NCBI GenBank assembly: GCA_947455195.1 | Contig: CANGMI010000011.1 | Coordinates: forward strand, 1-40,413 | Origin: Pseudomonadota bacterium | GTDB taxonomy: Bacteria; Pseudomonadota; Gammaproteobacteria; Burkholderiales; SG8-39 | Direction of reading: 5' to 3' | Length of the DNA stretch: 40,413 nucleotides | Shown: positions 35,134 to 40,413 of the stretch, piece by piece | Numbering within the stretch: the stretch's first letter is position 1 | How the letters are laid out: every line of letters starts with the position of its first letter | The notes under the pieces: generated by a model | Seen by the model: the letters and a program-made list of their open reading frames with translations, nothing else | What the model was told of the DNA's origin: nothing | Database searches by the model: none | Position numbers and translations under genes: made by a program

Positions 35134-36651
35134 ATGACCCCTCCGCTGTTGCGCCTTGCCGGCATCACCAAGTCGTACGCCACGGTGCAGGCGCTTGCGG
35201 GCGTTGACCTCGAGGTGCGTGCCGGCGAGATTCATGCGGTGCTCGGAGAGAACGGCGCGGGCAAGTCGACCCTGATGAAGTCGATCTTCGGTGCGGTACA
35301 ACCCGACGCCGGCATGATCGAGTGGCAGGGGCGTCCGATCACCATCGAGTCACCGGTGGCGGCGCGTGCCTGCGGCATTGCGATGGTGTTCCAGCATTTT
35401 GCACTGTTCGAATCGATGACGGTCGTCGAAAACGTCGCGCTGGCGCTGGGCGAGCGCACGACCCTCGGTGACCTGGCTCGGCGCCTCTCCGACGTATCGA
35501 TGCGCTACGGTCTGCCGATCAATCCGGCACAACCGGTTCATCGGCTCTCGGTGGGCGAGCGCCAGCGGGTCGAGATCGTGCGGTGCTTGCTGCAGTCACC
35601 GCGCCTGCTCATCATGGACGAGCCGACCTCGGTACTGACCCCTCAGGCGATCGATCAGTTGTTCGAGACCTTGCGACGCCTCGCCGCGGAGGGGACGTCG
35701 GTGCTGTACGTGAGCCACAAGCTCGAAGAGATACGGCGCCTGTGCGACCGGGCAACCATCATCCGGCAGGGGCGCGTGGTCGGAACCGCCGATCCGCGCC
35801 AGGAGAGTGCCGCCCGACTGGCCGAACTCATGATCGGACACAGCTTTCCGCAGACCGAGCGGCGTGCAAAACGCGAGGGTGTCCTCGCGCTCGAGGTGGC
35901 GGGGCTCGACGTTCAGGCCGATGGCCCCTTTGGAACTGCCTTGCGTGGCATCTCGTTTCGGGTGCGTGCCGGTGAGGTGCTTGGTATCGCCGGCATTTCG
36001 GGCAACGGGCAATCCGAACTGCTCTCGGCGCTGCTGGGGAGTACCCTGTCGCCCATGCATGCGGTCATGCTCGGTGATCGCCCGGTCGGGACGCTGGGCG
36101 TGGCCGAGCGGCGTGCGCTGGGCGTGGCCTTCGTACCCGAGGAGCGACTTGGCGTCGGTGCGGTACCCGAGATGAGTCTGGCGCAGAATGCCCTGCTGAC
36201 CGGGTACGGTCGAGGGCTCGTGCGGCGTGGCGTTGTGGCGCTCGATCGGGCCTGGGCCTACGCAGAACGGTGCATTGCCGACTACGGGGTGGTTGCCGCC
36301 GGTCCGGGTGCACCGGCTGCCAGTCTGTCCGGCGGCAATCTGCAGAAGTTCATCGTCGCCCGCGAGATTGCGCAGGCGCCTCGCGTGCTGATTCTGGCGC
36401 AACCCACCTGGGGCGTTGATGTGGCCGCGACTGCGCTCATCCGCCAGCGCGTCATCGATCTGGCCGCAAGCGGCGTGGCGGTGCTGGTCATTTCGGAAGA
36501 TCTTGCCGAGATTCTCGAGATTTGCGATCGGGTGGCGGTACTGGCCTCAGGGCGACTGTCGCCCGAGCGCGATGTGCATGCCACGAGTGCCGCTGAAATC
36601 GGGCGCTGGATGGCCGGCGGCTTTTTCGATGCCCAGGCGGTGGCGGCATGA
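35134..36651 (+). CDS. ABC transporter ATPase with two ABC domains, BMP/nucleoside type (NupA/YufO-like)
   Basis: The 505-residue protein has two ABC domains. The first has Walker A GENGAGKS (38-45), signature LSVGERQ (138-144) and Walker B LLIMDEPTSVLTP. The second has a degenerate Walker A (GISGNGQSE, no lysine), a good signature LSGGNLQK (398-405) and Walker B with Gln replacing Glu (LAQPTWGVD). This asymmetry is normal for the RbsA/NupA class, where only one site hydrolyses ATP well. The FQHFALFESMTVVENVALAL Q-loop region is typical of the BMP-linked subgroup that imports nucleosides or purines. GAGG ten bases before ATG 35134 supports the start. It is the first gene of a four-gene operon with two permeases and the binding protein. 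Confidence 0.94.
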   Translation: MTPPLLRLAGITKSYATVQALAGVDLEVRAGEIHAVLGENGAGKSTLMKSIFGAVQPDAGMIEWQGRPITIESPVAARACGIAMVFQHFALFESMTVVENVALALGERTTLGDLARRLSDVSMRYGLPINPAQPVHRLSVGERQRVEIVRCLLQSPRLLIMDEPTSVLTPQAIDQLFETLRRLAAEGTSVLYVSHKLEEIRRLCDRATIIRQGRVVGTADPRQESAARLAELMIGHSFPQTERRAKREGVLALEVAGLDVQADGPFGTALRGISFRVRAGEVLGIAGISGNGQSELLSALLGSTLSPMHAVMLGDRPVGTLGVAERRALGVAFVPEERLGVGAVPEMSLAQNALLTGYGRGLVRRGVVALDRAWAYAERCIADYGVVAAGPGAPAASLSGGNLQKFIVAREIAQAPRVLILAQPTWGVDVAATALIRQRVIDLAASGVAVLVISEDLAEILEICDRVAVLASGRLSPERDVHATSAAEIGRWMAGGFFDAQAVAA

Positions 36652-37805
36652 TCGGTTTCGAACTGGTTCGCCGCGCCGCGCCGTCGCGGCACATGCAGGT
36701 GCTTGCGCCGGTGCAGGCCGTGCTGCTCACGCTCCTGGCGGGTCTGGCCCTGTTTGCAGCACTCGGGCAGGACCCCCTGCGTGCCTTTCATGAGTTCTTC
36801 ATCGCACCCGTGTCGAGCGCCAACGGGCTGAGCGAATGGTTGCTCAAGGCGTCACCGCTGTGCCTCATCGGACTGGGCCTCGCCGTGGCCTATCGCGCCA
36901 ATGTGTGGAATATCGGGGCCGAGGGGCAGATGTACATCGGGGGTGTCTGTGCGACCGGACTGGCCATCCACTTTCAGGACAGCTGGGGTCCGTTCCTGCT
37001 GCCGGCCATGATCGTGGCCGGCGCTCTGGGCGGCATGTTCTGGGCCTCGATCACGGCGCTGTGCCGCGCCCGATTCAATGCGAGCGAAATCCTCGTGAGC
37101 CTGATGCTGACCTATGTGGCCAACATGGTCGTCAAGTATCTGGTGTTCGGGCCCTGGCAGGATCCGCAGGCCAACAACTTCCCGCTCACGGTCGAATTCC
37201 AGGACGACGCACTCTTTCCGCTGTTTGCCGCCCTGGGCTGGGAATGGTTCGAGGGCGCCCGGCTCAACCTGTCCATCGTGATCACGCTGGTGGCCATTCC
37301 GCTGGCCTGGTTCTTCTGTGAGCGCACTTTCGCCGGCTTCCAGTTGGCCGTGGCGGGGGTGGCGCCAGCCGCAGCGCGCTACGCCGGATTCAGCGCGCCG
37401 CGTGCCGTCTGGGTGGCGATGCTCGCGAGCGGTGGGGCGGCAGGGCTCGCTGGTGTGAGCGAGGTGGCCGGGCCGATCGGTCAGCTGAACGACCGCTGGA
37501 CGCCCGAGTACGGCTTCACCGCCATCATCGTGGCGGCGCTTGCCCGACTGAATCCGCTGGCCGTGCCGTTCGCGGCCTTGCTGATGGCGCTGCTCTACCT
37601 GGGTGGCGAGTCGGTGCAGATCGAATTGCAGTTGCCCAAGTCGATCAGCCAGGTGTTCCAGGGCTTGTTGCTGATGTTCCTGCTCGGTAGCGAAGTCCTG
37701 GTGCGATTCCGGTTGCGTCGCCGTCGCGAGGGGGGCTCGGTACAGGCCACGGAGAGGTCTGTCGACGCAGGCGCGCGCAGATCCCCCGGCGAGGGACAGC
37801 GATGA
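36648..37805 (+). CDS. ABC transporter permease, nucleoside type (NupB/YufP-like)
   Basis: The 385-residue membrane protein has about nine to ten hydrophobic segments. Family marks are LLKASPLCLIGLGLAVAYRA, NVWNIGAEGQMYIGG (the BPD_transp_2 signature), FNASEILVSLMLTYVANMVV and SGGAAGLAGVSEVAGPIGQL. It forms one half of a heterodimeric pore with the next gene product. Both ends overlap the neighbouring genes as ATGA, giving coupled translation from ATPase to second permease. The last 40 residues are a charged cytoplasmic tail (RFRLRRRREGGSVQ) longer than in many relatives. Confidence 0.94.
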   Translation: MIGFELVRRAAPSRHMQVLAPVQAVLLTLLAGLALFAALGQDPLRAFHEFFIAPVSSANGLSEWLLKASPLCLIGLGLAVAYRANVWNIGAEGQMYIGGVCATGLAIHFQDSWGPFLLPAMIVAGALGGMFWASITALCRARFNASEILVSLMLTYVANMVVKYLVFGPWQDPQANNFPLTVEFQDDALFPLFAALGWEWFEGARLNLSIVITLVAIPLAWFFCERTFAGFQLAVAGVAPAAARYAGFSAPRAVWVAMLASGGAAGLAGVSEVAGPIGQLNDRWTPEYGFTAIIVAALARLNPLAVPFAALLMALLYLGGESVQIELQLPKSISQVFQGLLLMFLLGSEVLVRFRLRRRREGGSVQATERSVDAGARRSPGEGQR

Positions 37806-38725
37806 GTCTTTCGATCACGCCATTGGTTGCCAGTGCCATCGCTGCGGCCATCCCGCTCCTCATCGCCGCCCTGGGCGAACTGGTGACCGAGCGCGCCGGG
37901 CTGCTGAACCTGGGGGTCGAGGGGATGATGCTGCTGGGCGCGCTGGCGGCCTTTGCGGCGATCACGCATGGCGCGGGGCTGCCGGTGGCACTGCTTGCGG
38001 GCATGCTGGCGGGTGCAGCCGGTGCGCTCGTCTACGGATTTCTGACGATCAGTCTGCAGGCCAGCCAGGTGGCTACCGGGCTGTCTCTCACCATACTCGG
38101 TACCGGTATCAGTTCGTTCATCGGCCGCGGGTATGTCGGTTATCGGGCGCCGGAAACCTTCGAGCCACTGCCGATTCCCGGCCTCGCCACGATTCCCGGC
38201 ATCGGGCCATTGTTCGAGCTCAATGTGCTTGGGTACGCCGCCGTGCTTGCGATTGGTGCGGTCTGGTATTTCCTTCAGCGCAGCCGCTGGGGTCTGGAGT
38301 TGCGCTCGGTCGGTGAGTCGCCCTCGGTGGCCCGATCGCTCGGGCTCAAGGTCAACCGGATCCGCTACGCAGCCGTGCTCTTCGGCGGGGCGATGGCCGG
38401 TACGGCTGGCACCTATTACGCTCTCGCCCAACTGAAGATGTGGCAGGAAGGTCTCACCAGCGGCAACGGCTGGATTGCCTTGGCCCTGGTCGTTTTCGCA
38501 ACCTGGCGGCCAGCCCGCGTTGCCATCGGTGCGCTGCTTTTTGGCGGCGTGACCGCACTTGGCCTGTGGCTGCAGACGGTTGGTGTCGGCGTGTCGACCT
38601 TTGCGCTCGCAAGTCTGCCCTACGTGGCCACCATCCTGGTTCTGGTGTCGATATCGGCCGACCGGCAGGCCTTGCGTCGCCACGCGCCGGCCGCTCTCGG
38701 CAAGCCCTTTTTCGATGGCGACTGA
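37802..38725 (+). CDS. ABC transporter permease, nucleoside type (NupC/YufQ-like)
   Basis: The 307-residue membrane protein has about eight hydrophobic helices. It begins with the family pattern AAIPLLIAALGELVTERAGL, then NLGVEGMMLLGALAAFA, and has the WGLELRSVGESPSVARSLGL cytoplasmic loop that contacts the ATPase and a GNGWIALALVVFATWRP motif near residue 220. It pairs with the preceding permease. ATG 37802 overlaps the upstream stop as ATGA. It is followed after 84 bases by the binding-protein gene, which has its own strong ribosome site, so the binding protein may be made in larger amounts. Confidence 0.95.
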   Translation: MSLSITPLVASAIAAAIPLLIAALGELVTERAGLLNLGVEGMMLLGALAAFAAITHGAGLPVALLAGMLAGAAGALVYGFLTISLQASQVATGLSLTILGTGISSFIGRGYVGYRAPETFEPLPIPGLATIPGIGPLFELNVLGYAAVLAIGAVWYFLQRSRWGLELRSVGESPSVARSLGLKVNRIRYAAVLFGGAMAGTAGTYYALAQLKMWQEGLTSGNGWIALALVVFATWRPARVAIGALLFGGVTALGLWLQTVGVGVSTFALASLPYVATILVLVSISADRQALRRHAPAALGKPFFDGD

Positions 38726-38809
38726 TCGCCGGATCGTTCGCCGCCTTTTGCAGGAAGCATGACCTCGAGTGCATGACCTGAAGTTCCCGACAACAACAAG
38801 GAGTTCACG

Positions 38810-39895
38810 ATGAAACGAAGCACATTCCTCGGCGCCGCAGTCGTATCGGTCGCCATGGCCGGCATGGGCCTGGGCATTGCCACCGCAGCAGAACCGATCA
38901 AGGCGGCGTTCGTCTACGTGGGGCCGGTGGGTGACGGTGGCTGGACCTACGCCCATGATCTGGGTCGCAAGGCCATGGAGAAGGCGCTCGGTGGCAAGGT
39001 CGTCTCCACCATCGTCGAGAACGTACCCGAGAGCGGGGATGCCGAGCGGGTGATCCGCGATCTGGCGGCCAAGGGCAACAAGCTCATCTTCACGACCTCG
39101 TTCGGCTACATGGACTCGACCCTGAAGGTCGCCAAGAGCTTCCCGAAGGTCGAGTTCTACCACGCCACCGGGTTCAAGTCGGCGCCCAATGTCACCATCT
39201 ACAACTCGCGCATGTACGAGCCCGCCTATCTCGCGGGCATCATCGCCGGTCACATGTCGAAGTCGGGCAAGCTCGGCGTCGTCGCATCGTTTCCGATCCC
39301 CGAGGTGGTGCGTAACATCAACGCCTACACCATGGGCGCGCGGATGGTGAATCCGGCCATCACGACCAAGGTCGTGTGGGTCAGCACCTGGTACGACCCG
39401 ACCAAGGAGCGCCAGGCCGCTGAAGCACTGATCGGGCAGGGTGTCGACGTGCTGATCCAGAACACCGACTCCTCGGCGCCGCTCCAGGCCGCGCAGGACA
39501 AGGGCGTCTATGCGTTTGGCTGGGATTCGGACATGACGGCCTATGGCCCCAAGGCTCACCTGGCCTCGGCGATCGAGATCTGGGGTGGTTACTACACGAA
39601 GGCCGCCGAGGCTGCGGTTGCGGGCAAGCCCCTGAAGCAGACCGTCTGGGGTGGCATCAAGGAAGGCATGAACGATCTGGTGAGCATCAACCCCATCGTC
39701 CCGGAGGCAGCGCGCAAGCAGGTCGCTGACAAGCGGGCCGAGATCGCTGGCGGCAAGCTCGTGTTTACCGGCCCGATCAAGGGCCAGGACGGGACGATGA
39801 AGGTGGCGGCCGGCAAGTCGCTGACCGACAAGGAAATCGACAGCATCAACTGGTACGTCGAAGGCGTGGAAGGGCAGTTGCCTGGCCAGAAGTAG
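38810..39895 (+). CDS. BMP family periplasmic binding protein (PnrA-like nucleoside/purine receptor)
   Basis: The 361-residue protein has a signal peptide (MKRSTFLGAAVVSVAMAGMG, then IATAAEP, cleavage near residue 26) without a lipobox, so it is a soluble periplasmic protein and not a lipoprotein like PnrA or Med. BMP-family marks are FVYVGPVGDGGWTYAHDLGR, FTTSFGYMDSTLKVAK, EPAYLAGIIAGHMSKSGKLG and VDVLIQNTDSSAPLQAAQDK. It should bring nucleosides, bases or related ureides to the permeases. AAGGAG seven bases before ATG 38810 is a strong ribosome site. It closes the transporter operon; a terminator-like hairpin follows 13 bases after the stop. Exact ligand unknown. Confidence 0.94.
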   Translation: MKRSTFLGAAVVSVAMAGMGLGIATAAEPIKAAFVYVGPVGDGGWTYAHDLGRKAMEKALGGKVVSTIVENVPESGDAERVIRDLAAKGNKLIFTTSFGYMDSTLKVAKSFPKVEFYHATGFKSAPNVTIYNSRMYEPAYLAGIIAGHMSKSGKLGVVASFPIPEVVRNINAYTMGARMVNPAITTKVVWVSTWYDPTKERQAAEALIGQGVDVLIQNTDSSAPLQAAQDKGVYAFGWDSDMTAYGPKAHLASAIEIWGGYYTKAAEAAVAGKPLKQTVWGGIKEGMNDLVSINPIVPEAARKQVADKRAEIAGGKLVFTGPIKGQDGTMKVAAGKSLTDKEIDSINWYVEGVEGQLPGQK

Positions 39896-39908
39896 GACTG
39901 CGATGGGG

Positions 39909-39934
39909 GCCGGCTGCATCCCTGCAGCCGGCTT
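39909..39934 (+). terminator. Hairpin terminator after the BMP transporter operon
   Basis: A perfect 10-bp stem GCCGGCTGCA / TGCAGCCGGC around a TCCC loop begins 14 bases after the stop of the binding-protein gene. Only two T follow, so the U tract is poor; termination may be partial or Rho-assisted. The rest of the gap up to the rpsL promoter shows no gene. Confidence 0.65.
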
Positions 39935-40058
39935 CCGACCGGTGTCCCGCGCGGCCTGCAACCGGGCCCGCAGGGGCGAGCGATCGGCCAGGCGCGATCG
40001 GACTGCCGTCCCGAAGGTCCGCCTTCCGGCAGGCGAGAACTCAACCGTCGCCCGCTTG

Positions 40059-40088
40059 TTGACGCAGCCGCAAAAAGCCCGTTATACT
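40059..40088 (+). promoter_or_regulatory. Promoter of the rpsL (str) operon
   Basis: TTGACG (40059-40064) and TATACT (40083-40088), separated by 18 bases, form a near-consensus sigma-70 promoter, the strongest visible in the window. Transcription would start near 40095, leaving a leader of about 125 bases before rpsL. An A-rich run (CAAAAAGCCC) sits in the spacer. Confidence 0.88.
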
Positions 40089-40121
40089 CCCAAGTCTTTG
40101 GTTGTTGACCCGCGTTCGAGC

Positions 40122-40166
40122 GGCAGGTGTGATTCTCACCTGTCGGTCGGCGCGTCTCGTTTTTTT
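40122..40166 (+). promoter_or_regulatory. Structured rpsL leader: hairpin followed by T run
   Basis: GGCAGGTG (40122-40129) pairs with CACCTGTC (40137-40144) around a 7-base loop TGATTCT, giving an 8-bp stem with one G-U pair. Fifteen bases later comes a run of seven T (40160-40166). The distance is too long for a classical terminator, but a leader of this size with a hairpin may serve attenuation, ribosomal-protein binding or message stability. This is inference. Confidence 0.4.
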
Positions 40167-40218
40167 ACCCCCTCGAGGCGGCGTTCGATGCGCCCGGGGC
40201 TCTGGAAGTTTCTGCTCC

Positions 40219-40413
40219 ATGCCCACAATCAGCCAGCTTATCCGCAAGCCCCGCGCCCGCGTGCCTGCCAAGAGCAAGGTGCCAGCGCTGAGCGGTTCAC
40301 CCGCTCGTCGGGGCGTCTGCACTCGCGTCTACACCACGACGCCGAAGAAGCCGAACTCCGCCATGCGGAAGGTCGCGAAGGTTCGTCTGACGAACGGCTT
40401 CGAGGTCATCAGC
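40219..40413 (+). CDS. rpsL: Ribosomal protein S12 (5' portion, truncated by window end)
   Basis: Sixty-five codons are present, reading from [20 protein letters not shown] to LTNGFEVIS. They match the N-terminal half of bacterial S12, including [21 protein letters not shown]12 is part of the 30S decoding centre. The lysine at position 43 in TTPKKPNS, where streptomycin-resistance changes often occur, is wild type; the second hot spot lies beyond the window. The gene normally heads the str operon (rpsL, rpsG, fusA, tuf), which should continue to the right. The strong promoter and leader lie directly upstream. Confidence 0.97.
   Translation, partial: MPTISQLIRKPRARVPAKSKVPALSGSPARRGVCTRVYTTTPKKPNSAMRKVAKVRLTNGFEVIS

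Noticed and set aside
37595-39961. Very long minus-strand open frame (about 790 codons) opposite the BMP transporter genes
   Set aside because: The opposite strand encodes clear permease and binding-protein families; the product is rich in His, Arg, Gly and Asp with no domain pattern.
1-40413. CRISPR arrays, transposases, integrases, phage genes, tRNA genes
   Set aside because: No regularly spaced repeats, transposase or integrase motifs, or tRNA-like cloverleaf sequences were recognised in any gap.

Overview
This window is a GC-rich stretch of bacterial chromosome. The 5S rRNA type, the PHO-box-driven pst operon, two Bug/TctC-type solute receptors and the proteobacterial S12 sequence point to a betaproteobacterium, most likely of the order Burkholderiales; that placement is an inference. 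Nearly all of the sequence is protein-coding. Many adjacent genes share 4-bp ATGA overlaps, which suggests translational coupling. I see no phage, insertion sequence, CRISPR array or tRNA gene.

Layout. (1) The window opens in the 3' part of a 5S rRNA gene followed by a strong bidirectional terminator. (2) A leftward block (218-8586) holds, in transcription order, a LivK-type binding protein, a LivH permease, one polypeptide fusing LivM, LivG and LivF, a membrane-anchored serine/threonine kinase, an AI-2E-type permease and a two-CBS protein. (3) A divergent pair follows: an IPNS-like 2-oxoglutarate/Fe(II) oxygenase translationally coupled to a polysaccharide-deacetylase/allantoinase-fold protein. 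A nested inverted repeat lies in the divergent promoter region. (4) A phosphate and polyphosphate section (10762-20734) carries a textbook PHO box, pstSCAB without phoU, a two-gene HPt plus REC-EAL module, sixA, ppx and ppk1. (5) An accessory metabolic section holds msrA, an SsuABC/TauABC-type ABC transporter, an orphan Bug receptor, an ACMSD-type amidohydrolase and a DUF2721 membrane protein. (6) Next come a class II (B12-dependent) ribonucleotide reductase with a duplicated C-terminal domain, a second 2OG-Fe(II) oxygenase, fructose-1,6-bisphosphatase and another Bug receptor. (7) A purine/ureide-like section holds a PucG-type ureidoglycine-glyoxylate aminotransferase and a complete BMP-family nucleoside-type ABC transporter. 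(8) The window ends in the first 65 codons of rpsL, preceded by a strong promoter and a structured leader.

How the genes may work together. PstSCAB imports phosphate, Ppk1 stores it as polyphosphate and Ppx releases it. The HPt and REC-EAL proteins embedded here would couple a phosphorelay to cyclic-di-GMP breakdown, and SixA, a family known to dephosphorylate HPt histidines, sits next to them. The PucG-like enzyme, the BMP transporter and possibly the allantoinase-fold protein suggest use of purine-derived nitrogen. The most unusual items are the single-chain LivM-LivG-LivF transporter subunit, the HPt/REC-EAL/SixA arrangement in a phosphate locus, the tandem C-terminal domain of NrdJ and the rpsL leader. 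No item is clearly a wholly new system from sequence reading alone.
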